Assembly (NCBI RefSeq): GCF_000802155.2 | Contig: NZ_JQGJ02000023.1 | Span: 1-64,000 of the forward strand | Length of the DNA: 64,000 bases | Direction of reading: 5' to 3' | From: Pseudomonas frederiksbergensis | GTDB lineage: Bacteria > Pseudomonadota > Gammaproteobacteria > Pseudomonadales > Pseudomonadaceae | In this document: piece by piece, positions 17,251 through 26,182 of the stretch | How positions within the stretch are numbered: the stretch's first letter is position 1 | Layout: every line of letters starts with the position of its first letter | Made by a program: the position numbers and the translations under genes | Notes under the pieces: generated by a model | Told to the model about the DNA's origin: nothing | The model's database searches: none | What the model saw: only the letters and a program-made list of their open reading frames with translations

Positions 17251-17988
17251 ATGTCATTCATCCAAGCCAACCTGATCCATCTCCTGGCCGCGGTATGGTT
17301 CATTGTCTGCTGGGCCGGCTATACCCGTTACGCCTCCTGGAAAGCCCGCGACACGGCCTGCCTGGCCAGCGTGATGCACTTGTACCGTGAGGACTGGATG
17401 CGTCGCATGCTGCTGCGTGACAACCGAATCGCCGACGCCAGCGTGATCGGCAACCTGGAGCGCAATGCTTCGTTTTTCGCCTCCAGCACGCTGATCATCC
17501 TGGCCGGTATCCTGACGGTGCTGGGAGCATCCGATCGGGCGGTGTCGTTGCTGGCGGACCTGCCACTCGTGCAACAGGCCTCCCAAGGCATGGCGGAAGT
17601 GAAGCTGCTGTGCCTGGCGCTGGTGTTTGTCTATGCGTTCTTCACGTTCAGTTGGTGCATGCGCCAATACAATTTTGCGGCCGTCCTGGTGGGATCGGCG
17701 CCGATGATTGGCGAGCGGCACGTGTCCGAGCTGGAGCGCAAGGCCTTCGCTTCGCGGGCCGCGCGGGTTATTTCCATGGCGGCCAACCAGTTCAACTTCG
17801 GCCTGCGTGCTTATTACTTTGGAATGACCATGTTGGCCTGGTTCGTCAGCCCCTGGTTATTCATGTTGATGAGTGCCGGCGTGGTGTTTGTGTTGTATCA
17901 GCGCGAATTTCATTCGGACGTGCTGGACGTCATGGTCTATACACCTACCGAGGCGCCAGCGCCTGAAACCGTCAAGGAAACCGCCTGA
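17251..17988 (+). CDS. DUF599 family membrane protein
   Basis: A 245-residue integral membrane protein with about four or five helices (7-27, around 75-95, 112-135, 190-215). Features of the DUF599 family include the cytoplasmic-looking segment YASWKARDTACLASVMHLYR and the FSWCMRQYNFA stretch. The frame is open upstream to 17086, but that would run through the REP element; the ATG at 17251 has an AGGGAA site and begins with a natural membrane segment. Its function is unknown. It converges on a small lipoprotein gene, sharing a bidirectional terminator. Confidence 0.82.
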   Translation: MSFIQANLIHLLAAVWFIVCWAGYTRYASWKARDTACLASVMHLYREDWMRRMLLRDNRIADASVIGNLERNASFFASSTLIILAGILTVLGASDRAVSLLADLPLVQQASQGMAEVKLLCLALVFVYAFFTFSWCMRQYNFAAVLVGSAPMIGERHVSELERKAFASRAARVISMAANQFNFGLRAYYFGMTMLAWFVSPWLFMLMSAGVVFVLYQREFHSDVLDVMVYTPTEAPAPETVKETA

Positions 17989-18021
17989 CGGCGCCGCTGC
18001 TTGTTGAATCGCATGCAAAAG

Positions 18022-18047
18022 AAAACCCGCACCAGGCGGGTTTTCCT
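18022..18047. terminator. Bidirectional terminator between converging genes
   Basis: AAAACCCGC (18022-18030) pairs exactly with GCGGGTTTT (18036-18044). A-rich and T-rich flanks lie on the two sides, so it can serve both the DUF599 gene and the lipoprotein gene. Confidence 0.88.
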
Positions 18048-18064
18048 TTATCGCTAAAACCGTA

Positions 18065-18316
18065 TCAGTTGGTTTTAGGTGCGGTAGCAGGCGCTTGTTC
18101 CTGCTGGGCGGCACTGTTCGATTCAGACTGAGCTTTGGCAGCTTCGGCGTTTTCTTTCGCCGCGTCGTTCACTTTATCCTGTGCTTTGTTCATGTCTTGC
18201 TGAGCTTGCTCAGCGTGTTGGTTGGCATCTTGAGCTTTGTCCTCGGATTTTTTATCGCAGGCAGCGAGACCGAGGGAGGCGGCCAACATCAAGGCAATAG
18301 CAAAAGTCTTACGCAT
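18065..18316 (-). CDS. Small Ala/Gln-rich lipoprotein
   Basis: An 83-residue protein with a signal peptide MRKTFAIALMLAASLGLAAC that ends in a lipobox (GLAAC), so the mature chain starts at C20. The rest is a charged Ala/Gln/Glu/Asn/Lys-rich helix, likely coiled coil (QHAEQAQQDMNKAQDKVNDA), with a Pro/Thr tail. The start has a GGAGAAAC ribosome site; the frame is open further upstream but the signal peptide fixes this start. Similar short lipoproteins are common in pseudomonads; no function is known to me. Confidence 0.82.
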   Translation of the reverse strand: MRKTFAIALMLAASLGLAACDKKSEDKAQDANQHAEQAQQDMNKAQDKVNDAAKENAEAAKAQSESNSAAQQEQAPATAPKTN

Positions 18317-18473
18317 GGGGTGTTTCTCCTTATGGATATAACTACTGGCCTTTTGAGCACGCACCCTCTGGTTAAGTTCCTCTTTTGCGCTAGATATATA
18401 ACTTTGCAACCAGCGGAACTTTATTGCACACAACTGTTGTCGGCCGCCTTCACACATCAGGGCATTTACGAAT

Positions 18474-18950
18474 ATGGCTGAAGATCCCGTTTTTGAGCGT
18501 GCGGCCCGCTTCTTGTCGGCGCTCAGGCACTGTCATGTGCTGGGCATCAAACTGCACAGCGCCAGTCGCGAAGGGCTCACGCTGGAGCTGCCCTTTAGTC
18601 CGCATATTGTCGGCAATCCCCTGACGGGAATTGTCCATGGCGGAGCGCTGACTTCGTTGATGGATACTGCCTGCGGTATGTCGACCTTATGTGTGCTGCC
18701 GCAATTCGAAGTCTGCCCGACATTGGACCTGCGCATCGACTACATGCACGCTGCCATGCCCAACAAGGCCATTTATGGCTTCGCCCAATGTTATCGGGTC
18801 ACGCCGGATGTGATTTTCAGCCGGGGATTTGCCTACCAGGACGATCCCGAGCACCCCATCGCCCATGTGGTGGGCACGTTCATGCGCCTGGGTGACGGCG
18901 CTCGGGGAATAAAGAGGAGTGGCCTGACGGCTGCCGCGCAAAAGCCATGA
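18474..18950 (+). CDS. PaaI-type hotdog thioesterase
   Basis: A 158-residue hotdog-fold protein with the acyl-CoA thioesterase signature GNPLTGIVHGGALTSLMDTA, where the HGG-containing turn and following Asp form the active site of the PaaI/YdiI type. The substrate is unknown. It overlaps the next gene by 4 bp (ATGA), and that gene codes for a second hotdog protein with only partial resemblance, suggesting that the pair may work as a heteromer or arose by old duplication. Confidence 0.85.
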   Translation: MAEDPVFERAARFLSALRHCHVLGIKLHSASREGLTLELPFSPHIVGNPLTGIVHGGALTSLMDTACGMSTLCVLPQFEVCPTLDLRIDYMHAAMPNKAIYGFAQCYRVTPDVIFSRGFAYQDDPEHPIAHVVGTFMRLGDGARGIKRSGLTAAAQKP

Positions 18951-19408
18951 CCAATATGACCGAAGAGCACCTGCGCCAAGCCTGCGAGCAAGGCGACTTC
19001 GCGATGCTGCTGGCCTCGATTCCCTACGCGCAACTCATCGGAGTCGAATGCACGCGCCAGGGCGATGAGCTGCTGTTTCGCCTCCCGGCCAATAAGGACA
19101 ACATTGGTAACCCTTTATTGCCCGCCATCCACGGTGGGGTCATCGCCGGTTTCATGGAGCTGTCGGCTGCGGTTCATTTGCTGATCGCCACTCGTGCGAC
19201 CGGTGTGCCGAAAATCATCGATTTTTCCCTGGATTACCTGCGCGCCGGGCAGTTTCGCGACACCTATGCCAAATGCCAGGTCTGGCGCCAGGGGCGGCGC
19301 GTGGCCAACGTGGCCATTACCGCCTGGCAGGAAACCGAAGCCGAACCCATTGCAACGGCCCGGGCCCATTTCAAGATACCGGCCCCTTCCAGGCCGACCG
19401 ACACTTGA
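18947..19408 (+). CDS. PaaI-type hotdog thioesterase, second of a coupled pair
   Basis: A 153-residue hotdog-fold protein. The signature region GNPLLPAIHGGVIAGFMELS is aligned with that of the upstream gene, with Glu in place of Asp at the putative catalytic position. Start overlaps the upstream stop (ATGA). The two tandem paralogue-like genes lie directly before htpG, an arrangement I recall from other pseudomonads. Confidence 0.83.
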   Translation: MTNMTEEHLRQACEQGDFAMLLASIPYAQLIGVECTRQGDELLFRLPANKDNIGNPLLPAIHGGVIAGFMELSAAVHLLIATRATGVPKIIDFSLDYLRAGQFRDTYAKCQVWRQGRRVANVAITAWQETEAEPIATARAHFKIPAPSRPTDT

Positions 19409-19495
19409 AATCATCGTCGTTGCCCCCACCTTGTGAACATCCCGCCGCCAATCTCTGCGAGGCGGACACCACCATCCACTTGGAGTTTGATGACC

Positions 19496-21400
19496 ATGAG
19501 CGTGGAAACTCAAAAGGAAACCCTGGGCTTCCAGACCGAGGTGAAGCAACTGCTGCACCTGATGATTCACTCGCTGTATTCGAATAAGGAAATTTTCCTT
19601 CGCGAGCTGATTTCGAACGCCTCCGACGCTGTCGACAAATTACGTTTCGAAGCGCTGTCCAAGCCAGAATTGCTGGAAGGCGGCGCCGAGCTGAAAATCC
19701 GTGTGAGCTTCGACAAGGACGCCAAGACCGTCACCCTCGAAGACAACGGCATCGGCATGAGCCGCGACGAGGTGATCACGCACCTGGGCACCATCGCCAA
19801 GTCCGGCACCGCCGATTTCATGAAGAACCTGTCCGGCGACCAGAAGAAAGATTCCCACCTGATCGGTCAGTTCGGCGTCGGTTTCTATTCGGCGTTCATC
19901 GTTGCCGAGCAGGTCGAAGTGTTCAGCCGCCGTGCCGGCCTCGCCGCGAGCGAAGGCGTGCACTGGTCGTCAAAGGGCGAGGGCGAGTTTGAAGTCGCCA
20001 CTGTCGACAAGGCTGACCGCGGTACCCGCATTGTCCTGCACCTCAAGTCCGGCGAAGACGAGTTCGCCGATGGCTGGCGCCTGCGCAACATCATCAAGAA
20101 GTACTCCGACCACATCGCGCTGCCGATCGAGCTGCCGAAGGAAGTCACCGCTGCCGAAGGTGAAGAAAAGCCTGAAGTGGAATGGGAAACCGTCAACCGC
20201 GCCAGTGCCCTGTGGACCCGTCCGCGCACCGAGGTGAAGGACGAGGAATACCAGGAGTTCTACAAGCACATCGCCCATGATTACGAAAACCCGCTGAGCT
20301 GGAGCCATAACAAGGTCGAAGGCAAGCTGGAATACAATTCGCTGCTGTACGTGCCGGCCCGCGCGCCGTTCGACCTGTACCAGCGCGAAGCGCCACGCGG
20401 CCTGAAGTTGTATGTGCAGCGCGTGTTCGTGATGGACCAGGCCGAATCGTTCCTGCCGCTGTACCTGCGCTTCATCAAGGGTGTGGTGGATTCCAACGAC
20501 CTGTCGCTGAACGTTTCGCGGGAAATCCTGCAGAAAGACCCGATCATCGATTCCATGAAGACAGCACTGACCAAGCGCGTGCTGGACATGCTGGAAAAAC
20601 TGGCGAAGAACGAGCCAGAGCAGTACAAGAGCTTCTGGAAGAACTTTGGCCAGGTCATGAAGGAAGGCCCGGCCGAAGACTTCGCCAATAAAGAGAAGAT
20701 CGCCGGCCTGCTGCGTTTTGCCTCGACCCAGGGCGAAGATGGCGAGCAAATCGTCAGCCTGGCCGACTACCTGGCTCGCGCCAAGGAAGGCCAGGACAAG
20801 ATCTACTACCTGACCGGCGAAACTTATGCACAGGTCAAGAACAGCCCGCACCTGGAGGTCTTCCGCAAGAAAGGCATCGAAGTGCTGTTGCTGACGGATC
20901 GCATCGACGAGTGGCTGATGAGCTACCTCAACGAGTTCGACGGCAAGAGCTTCGTCGACGTGGCCCGTGGCGACCTGGACCTCGGTAACCTGGATTCGGA
21001 AGAAGACAAGAAAGCCGCCGAAGAAGTCGCCAAGAGCAAGGAAGGCCTGGTCGAGCGGATCAAGACTGCGTTGGGCGAAGCCGTCAGCGAAGTGCGGGTC
21101 TCGCATCGCTTGACCGATTCCCCGGCGATCCTGGCCATCGGCGAGCAGGACCTTGGCCTGCAAATGCGCCAGATCCTCGAAGCCAGCGGTCAGAAAGTCC
21201 CGGACTCCAAGCCGATCTTCGAATTCAACCCTGCCCACCCGCTGGTCGAGAAGCTCGACAGCGAGCAGAACGAAGAGCGTTTCGGCGACTTGTCGCACAT
21301 TCTCTTCGACCAGGCGGCCCTGGCGGCCGGCGACAGCTTGAAAGACCCGGCGGCCTATGTCCGTCGCCTGAACAAGCTGTTGGTTGAACTGTCAGCTTAA
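19496..21400 (+). CDS. htpG: Chaperone HtpG (bacterial Hsp90)
   Basis: A cytoplasmic ATP-dependent chaperone of 634 residues. The N-terminal GHKL ATPase domain shows the motifs NASDAVDKLRF, DNGIGMS and GQFGVGFYSAFIVA; the middle domain contains LYVQRVFVMDQAESFLPLYL, and the C-terminal dimerisation domain ends LNKLLVELSA. The frame is open from 19433, but the ATG at 19496 gives MSVETQKETLGFQTEVKQLL, the family start. A hairpin terminator follows 13 bp after the stop. No heat-shock (sigma-32) promoter could be called with certainty. Confidence 0.97.
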   Translation: MSVETQKETLGFQTEVKQLLHLMIHSLYSNKEIFLRELISNASDAVDKLRFEALSKPELLEGGAELKIRVSFDKDAKTVTLEDNGIGMSRDEVITHLGTIAKSGTADFMKNLSGDQKKDSHLIGQFGVGFYSAFIVAEQVEVFSRRAGLAASEGVHWSSKGEGEFEVATVDKADRGTRIVLHLKSGEDEFADGWRLRNIIKKYSDHIALPIELPKEVTAAEGEEKPEVEWETVNRASALWTRPRTEVKDEEYQEFYKHIAHDYENPLSWSHNKVEGKLEYNSLLYVPARAPFDLYQREAPRGLKLYVQRVFVMDQAESFLPLYLRFIKGVVDSNDLSLNVSREILQKDPIIDSMKTALTKRVLDMLEKLAKNEPEQYKSFWKNFGQVMKEGPAEDFANKEKIAGLLRFASTQGEDGEQIVSLADYLARAKEGQDKIYYLTGETYAQVKNSPHLEVFRKKGIEVLLLTDRIDEWLMSYLNEFDGKSFVDVARGDLDLGNLDSEEDKKAAEEVAKSKEGLVERIKTALGEAVSEVRVSHRLTDSPAILAIGEQDLGLQMRQILEASGQKVPDSKPIFEFNPAHPLVEKLDSEQNEERFGDLSHILFDQAALAAGDSLKDPAAYVRRLNKLLVELSA

Positions 21401-21412
21401 TCAAGTTGAAGG

Positions 21413-21438
21413 AAAAACCCGCTTCGGCGGGTTTTTTC
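21413..21438 (+). terminator. Rho-independent terminator after htpG
   Basis: AAAACCCGC (21414-21422), loop TTCG, GCGGGTTTT (21427-21435), then TT. A classic UUCG-loop terminator. Confidence 0.93.
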
Positions 21439-21469
21439 ATTTCCATTGTTCCGCCAAGGGGAGTCAATC

Positions 21470-22198
21470 ATGAGTCAGATTACGGTTCGTTCGGTGGTGT
21501 ACCAGCTCGATGGCCAAACCTATGAAAGCCGCCTGGCCTTCGATACAAATCAGCAAGGCCCGCGCCCGGGGTTGCTGATGGCACCGAATTGGATGGGGGT
21601 AGGCGCGGGGGCCGAGGAAATCGCCCGGTCGGTGGCGGCGAACGGTTACGTGGTGCTGATTGCCGACTTGTATGGGCAGACGGTGCGCCCAACCAATGCC
21701 GACGAGGCCGGTGCGGCGATGATGCCGCTCAAGAATGACCGGGCCCTCTTGCGCAAGCGCATGCAGGCTGCGTTCGAGCAGTTGCAAAGCCAGGGCGAAG
21801 CGCAGGTTGACGTTTCAAACCTGGCCACGTTCGGCTTCTGTTTTGGTGGTTGCTGTGCCCTGGAACTGGCTCGCACCGGTGCACCGCTCAAGGCTGCGAT
21901 TTCGTTCCACGGCACCCTGGATACGCCTGACCCGGCCGACGCCCAGTACATCAAGGGCGCGGTGTTGGTCATGCACGGCGCCTCCGACCCGTTGGTGCCG
22001 AAAGAGCAACTGCCGGCCTTCGAAGATGAAATGAACGCGGCTGGGGTGGATTGGCAATTGCTGAGCTACGGTGGCGCGGTGCATTCCTTTACCGACCCGC
22101 AGGCCAACGTGCCGGGCAAGATGATGTACAACGCCAAGGTCGCCGGGCGCGCGTTCCGCGCGATGCACAATTTGCTCGATGAAGTGTTCAAGGGTTGA
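21470..22198 (+). CDS. Dienelactone hydrolase family protein
   Basis: A 242-residue alpha/beta hydrolase of the dienelactone hydrolase family. The nucleophile elbow reads FGFCFGGCCALEL, with Cys as nucleophile as in carboxymethylenebutenolidase; the Asp lies in HGASDPLVPKEQ and the His in YGGAVHSFTDP. No aromatic-degradation genes are nearby, so the true substrate is unknown. The ATG at 21470 is preceded by AAGGGGAG. The gene converges on a pirin gene across a perfect REP palindrome. Confidence 0.88.
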   Translation: MSQITVRSVVYQLDGQTYESRLAFDTNQQGPRPGLLMAPNWMGVGAGAEEIARSVAANGYVVLIADLYGQTVRPTNADEAGAAMMPLKNDRALLRKRMQAAFEQLQSQGEAQVDVSNLATFGFCFGGCCALELARTGAPLKAAISFHGTLDTPDPADAQYIKGAVLVMHGASDPLVPKEQLPAFEDEMNAAGVDWQLLSYGGAVHSFTDPQANVPGKMMYNAKVAGRAFRAMHNLLDEVFKG

Positions 22199-22215
22199 TG
22201 GTCTTGCATAACCCC

Positions 22216-22243
22216 GTGGCGAGGGAGCAAGCTCCCTCGCCAC
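22216..22243. repeat. Perfect REP-type palindrome between converging genes
   Basis: GTGGCGAGGGAGC (22216-22228) is an exact reverse complement of GCTCCCTCGCCAC (22231-22243) with a two-base centre. It lies between a plus-strand and a minus-strand gene and may act as their terminator. Confidence 0.82.
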
Positions 22244-22256
22244 GTTGCGCGTACCA

Positions 22257-23117
22257 CTAGGGCAGTTCGATCCGCTCGCTTTCCCCGGGCACGGTTGGCC
22301 AATCCCCGGCCGCCCAGCGCCGGCGGGCTTCGTCTATCCGGGCCGGGTCGCTGGAAACAAAATTCCAGTTCATCCGCCGTGGCCCGTCCAGGGGTGCACC
22401 GCCGAACAGCACGGCATGGCAATCGCTGTCGGCGAACAGTGTCATTTCCTCGTCGCTCGGTAATATCACCAAGGAGTGGGTTTCTACCGGCTCCCCATCC
22501 AATAGCGCCTCGCCGCTCAGCACATACAGGGCCCGCTCCGCATGCTCGGTGGGAATCAGCAGCGTCGTCGCGGTTTGCAGGTGAAGTTCGGCATACAACG
22601 TAGAGGACAGCACCGGAACCGGCGATTCGAGGCAAAAGCCTGACCCGGCGATCATGCGAATGCTGACGCCCAGGTTCTCGCTGACTGGGAGGCTGCTGGC
22701 CGGATGGTGACTATAGTGCCCAGGGCCTTCTTCTTGGGATTGGGGTGAAGCCAGCCAGACTTGCAGCCCATGCATGACAAATCCACGCTCCAACAAGGCT
22801 TGTGGAGTGCGCTCGACATGGGCAATCGCGCTGCCAGCGGTCATCCAGCTGACGTCTCCGGCGTTTACCACCTGATCGGAGCCGAGGCTGTCCTTGTGCT
22901 GGATCTGTCCTTCGAACAGGTAGGTGAGGGTGGAGAGGCCGATATGCGGATGCTGGCGAATGTTCATGCCTTTACCCGCCGCGTAGGACGTCTGCAGCAT
23001 GTGATCGAAAAACACGAAAGGTCCCACGCTGCGGCATTTGGCGGACGGCAGTGGTCGAAGAATCGGCTGGCCTTCCACGTCTTCTGCACGGGGGCGAACG
23101 ATCAGGGGAGCGGTCAT
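22257..23117 (-). CDS. Pirin family protein
   Basis: A 286-residue bicupin of the pirin family. The metal-binding signature RQHPHIGLSTLTYLFEGQIQ, followed by HKDSLG, holds the conserved histidines and glutamate, and the C-terminal cupin ends with the usual pirin C-terminal block. Pirins include quercetin-dioxygenase-like enzymes and redox-linked regulators; nothing here shows which applies. The ATG at 23115-23117 begins MTAPLIVRPRAEDVEG; a longer start exists but adds an unlikely tail. Confidence 0.88.
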   Translation of the reverse strand: MTAPLIVRPRAEDVEGQPILRPLPSAKCRSVGPFVFFDHMLQTSYAAGKGMNIRQHPHIGLSTLTYLFEGQIQHKDSLGSDQVVNAGDVSWMTAGSAIAHVERTPQALLERGFVMHGLQVWLASPQSQEEGPGHYSHHPASSLPVSENLGVSIRMIAGSGFCLESPVPVLSSTLYAELHLQTATTLLIPTEHAERALYVLSGEALLDGEPVETHSLVILPSDEEMTLFADSDCHAVLFGGAPLDGPRRMNWNFVSSDPARIDEARRRWAAGDWPTVPGESERIELP

Positions 23118-23241
23118 GGTGGCTTCCAGGTTGAGCGACGAATGCGCAGAGCATAACCGAGCTTGCAACGCACGGCAGCCAAGGCTGAACCCAGGCGGGA
23201 CGGCGGGGGTCTATGCTGCTCATGGCCTTTGGAGAATCCCC

Positions 23242-24252
23242 GTGCCCTTGATCCGTTTGATGCTCGCCTGTTTGCTGGCCGTTACCGGCAGCGCCGCCGT
23301 GGCTCGCGAATATGCCTACAGTGACGCGCACCTGCATTACGTCGATTTCTTCCAGGAAAGCGCCGGCATGCCCAAGCTCCTCAAGGCAATGGCGGACAAT
23401 CGCATCGAGCACGTCATGATTTCCGGCGTGCCGGTGGCGAAGAAATGGCATGAAGACGAACCCAAGCGCCCGCGTTATTACGCCGGTGATGATGCGGATG
23501 CCTATTGGTACAGCGCCACCGATGTGATCGTTGCGGCGGCGGTATCCAAGCTCCCCGCCGAGCAACGCCAGCACTTCCATCCCTTCCTGTCGGGCTTCAA
23601 CCCCAACGACAAGAACTCCGATGCGCATATCCAGCGCATGCTCGATCTCTATCCGGGGCTGTGGCAAGGCATCGGCGAAGTATTCACGCGTCATGACGAC
23701 CTGACGGCGCTGACCTCCGGCGACACGCCGCGGGCCAACAACGAGGCCATGACGCGCATCTATCACCTGGCGGCGGAGAACGATCTGCCGGTAATGCTGC
23801 ATTCCAACATCACCTCCAAGCGCGAAAGAAATCCGCTGTACCTGGCAGAAATCGAAGAACCGTTACGCAATCATCCACACACGCGGTTCATCTGGGCCCA
23901 TGCAGGCACGAGCATGGAGATTCACCGACACCAGACACAGTTGCCCTTCCTGCTGCCTACCCTGACGCGGATGCTTGAGTCTTATCCCAATCTTTTCATC
24001 GACCTGTCCTGGAGCATGCTCACGCCGTATTTGCTGGATGAGACCGGCAAGCCCCGGGATGAGTGGCTAAAGCTGGTGGAGCGCTTCCCGGAGCGCTTCA
24101 TGGTGGGGTCGGACGTGGTAGGACGATTCAACAAATTGGGTAAGGAATTGCGCAGCTTCGATCCGTTCCTCGATGCGTTGCCGGAAGACGTGGCGAGGAA
24201 AGTGGCGCGGGATAACTTCCTGGCAGTGTTGCCCCGTTCAGTCCCGCGTTGA
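23242..24252 (+). CDS. Exported amidohydrolase-family protein
   Basis: A 336-residue protein with a signal peptide (PLIRLMLACLLAVTGSAAVA) and an amidohydrolase-like TIM-barrel. Metal-site motifs are visible: SDAHLHYVDFF near the N-terminus (HxH), LPVMLHSNI, FIWAHAGTS and FMVGSDVVGRF with a late Asp. The best start is a GTG at 23242 with GGAG 8 bp upstream; the open frame continues to 23038 but that region overlaps the pirin promoter. Substrate is unknown. The periplasmic location is an inference from the signal peptide. Confidence 0.8.
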   Translation: MPLIRLMLACLLAVTGSAAVAREYAYSDAHLHYVDFFQESAGMPKLLKAMADNRIEHVMISGVPVAKKWHEDEPKRPRYYAGDDADAYWYSATDVIVAAAVSKLPAEQRQHFHPFLSGFNPNDKNSDAHIQRMLDLYPGLWQGIGEVFTRHDDLTALTSGDTPRANNEAMTRIYHLAAENDLPVMLHSNITSKRERNPLYLAEIEEPLRNHPHTRFIWAHAGTSMEIHRHQTQLPFLLPTLTRMLESYPNLFIDLSWSMLTPYLLDETGKPRDEWLKLVERFPERFMVGSDVVGRFNKLGKELRSFDPFLDALPEDVARKVARDNFLAVLPRSVPR

Positions 24253-24355
24253 GATTGCCCCTCGCCACAGAAGCGATCTGCATGAACTTGGCTTTGTCAT
24301 CAGCCTGTCACCCCCGCGTCATACCCTCGCGCTCATCTCAATCAAGGAGCGCACC

Positions 24356-24820
24356 ATGCACCTCACCCGTCCAAGCGCACTGCTCGCGCTGTTGTTGACC
24401 TGCGGCCTGGCCCAGGCGGAAGTTCGTGTCGAAGGCCCAGTGGAGTACGGTGTCTTTGAAGGGCCCCAAGCCGAGCTGCAATCGGGCGAGCGGGTCCTGC
24501 GTCGCAGCAATGAGCAGATCCGCCAGACCGAAAGTGTTCCGGCCAAGCTGGGCACCAAGTTCGGCATGCGCTACCAGTTGGCGGGCAAGGTCGCGGATGA
24601 CCAGCCGTTGACCCTGTTGTACTTCACCCCCGGTATCCGCACCCCCGACGGCGTGCGCCACGACAAGTTCGAAGTCATTCAGAAATTGGTACCCGGTGCG
24701 CCTCAGGATGTCATGGCCTACGAATTCACCGAAAGCCACGAAGTGGTGCCGGGGGAGTGGCGGTTCATGGTGTTCCAGGGGGATCGGTTGTTGACGCAGC
24801 AGCGGTTTGTCGTGCGCTGA
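24356..24820 (+). CDS. Exported DUF3859-type protein
   Basis: A 154-residue protein with a clear signal peptide (MHLTRPSALLALLLTCGLAQA) and a compact beta-rich mature part (RVEGPVEYGVFEG ... GEWRFMVFQGDRLLTQQRFVV) resembling DUF3859. The start has AAGGAG 8 bp upstream. Function unknown. A bidirectional terminator separates it from the converging fabB. Confidence 0.75.
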   Translation: MHLTRPSALLALLLTCGLAQAEVRVEGPVEYGVFEGPQAELQSGERVLRRSNEQIRQTESVPAKLGTKFGMRYQLAGKVADDQPLTLLYFTPGIRTPDGVRHDKFEVIQKLVPGAPQDVMAYEFTESHEVVPGEWRFMVFQGDRLLTQQRFVVR

Positions 24821-24898
24821 ATTCCACCCACTGTAGGTCTCATGTGGGGGCGAGCAAAACCGTCCCCACAAAGAACCCAGGCATATTTGCCAGGCAAA

Positions 24899-24929
24899 AA
24901 AACGCCCCGAACCAGTCGGGGCGTTTTTC
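24899..24929. terminator. Bidirectional terminator before fabB
   Basis: AAAACGCCCCGA pairs with TCGGGGCGTTTT around a short ACCAG loop, with A-tract and T-tract on the two sides, so it fits both the DUF3859 gene and fabB. Confidence 0.9.
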
Positions 24930-24950
24930 TGTGCGGCGTAGCGGCGGGGC

Positions 24951-26171
24951 TTACTTGCCCTGCCAGCGCTTCATCACCAGGGTGGCGTTGGTGCCACCGA
25001 AGCCGAAGCTGTTGCTCATTACAGTATTGATGGTGGCGTTTTCACGAGTCTTGGTCAGGATCGGCAGGTCGGCCACTTCCGGATCCAGCTCGTCGATGTT
25101 GGCCGAACCGGCCATGAAGTTGCCTTCCATCATCAGCATGCAGTAGATCGCTTCGTGAACGCCGGCGGCGCCCAGGGAGTGACCCGACAGGCTCTTGGTG
25201 GAACTGATGGCCGGAGCCTTGTCACCGAACACTTCACGCACGCCTTTCATTTCCGCAACGTCGCCGACCGGGGTCGAGGTGCCGTGGGTGTTCAGGTAGT
25301 CGATAGGTGTGTCGACGGTGGACATGGCCATCTGCATGCAGCGCACGGCACCTTCGCCGCTTGGCGCAACCATGTCGTAGCCGTCGGAAGTGGCGCCGTA
25401 GCCGACGATTTCCGCGTAGATCTTCGCGCCACGGGCCAGGGCGTGTTCCAGCTCTTCGACCACGACCATGCCGCCACCGCCAGCGATGACGAAACCGTCA
25501 CGGTCGGCGTCGTAGGCACGGGAAGCGGTTTGCGGGGTGTCGTTGCGTTTGCTGGAGAGGGCGCCCATTGCGTCGAACAGGAACGACTGGCTCCAGTGCT
25601 CTTCTTCACCGCCACCGGCGAAGACGATGTCCTGCTTGCCCATCTGGATCTGCTCGACAGCGTTGCCAATGCAGTGGGCACTGGTGGCGCAAGCGGAGGA
25701 GATCGAGTAGTTCAGGCCCTTGATTTTGAATGGCGTGGCCAGGCAGGCCGAAACGGTGCTGCCCATGGTCCGCGTGACGCGGTAAGGACCAACGCGCTTG
25801 ACGCCTTTCTCGCGCAGGATGTCCAGCGCTTCCATCTGGTTCAGGGTCGACGCGCCGCCGGAACCGGCGATCAGGCCGGTGCGCACGTTGGACACCTGTT
25901 CGTCGGTCAAGCCGGAATCAGCGATGGCGTCCTTCATGGCCAGGTAGGCATAAGCCGCCGCGTGGCCGACGAAACGGTAGATCTTGCGATCGATCAGCTC
26001 TTCGAGGTTGAGGTCAATGGAGCCGGAAACCTGGCTACGCAGACCCATTTCGGCATATTCCGGGTTGTACCGGATGCCAGGGCGACTTGCACGCAGGTTA
26101 GCGGAGACGGTCTCTTTGTCATTGCCCAGGCACGAAACGATGCCCAGACCAGTGATAACGACGCGGCGCAT
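24951..26171 (-). CDS. fabB: 3-oxoacyl-ACP synthase I
   Basis: Elongating ketosynthase required for unsaturated fatty-acid synthesis. The 406-residue length is that of FabB, and the Cys-His-His triad is visible: C161 in ISSACATSAHC, H296 in DYLNTHGTSTP and H331 in LSGHSLGAAG. It lies 11 bp downstream of fabA in a fabA-fabB operon, the arrangement that supplies the anaerobic unsaturated-fatty-acid route in Pseudomonas. Confidence 0.97.
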   Translation of the reverse strand: MRRVVITGLGIVSCLGNDKETVSANLRASRPGIRYNPEYAEMGLRSQVSGSIDLNLEELIDRKIYRFVGHAAAYAYLAMKDAIADSGLTDEQVSNVRTGLIAGSGGASTLNQMEALDILREKGVKRVGPYRVTRTMGSTVSACLATPFKIKGLNYSISSACATSAHCIGNAVEQIQMGKQDIVFAGGGEEEHWSQSFLFDAMGALSSKRNDTPQTASRAYDADRDGFVIAGGGGMVVVEELEHALARGAKIYAEIVGYGATSDGYDMVAPSGEGAVRCMQMAMSTVDTPIDYLNTHGTSTPVGDVAEMKGVREVFGDKAPAISSTKSLSGHSLGAAGVHEAIYCMLMMEGNFMAGSANIDELDPEVADLPILTKTRENATINTVMSNSFGFGGTNATLVMKRWQGK

Positions 26172-26182
26172 GCGGATAACCC

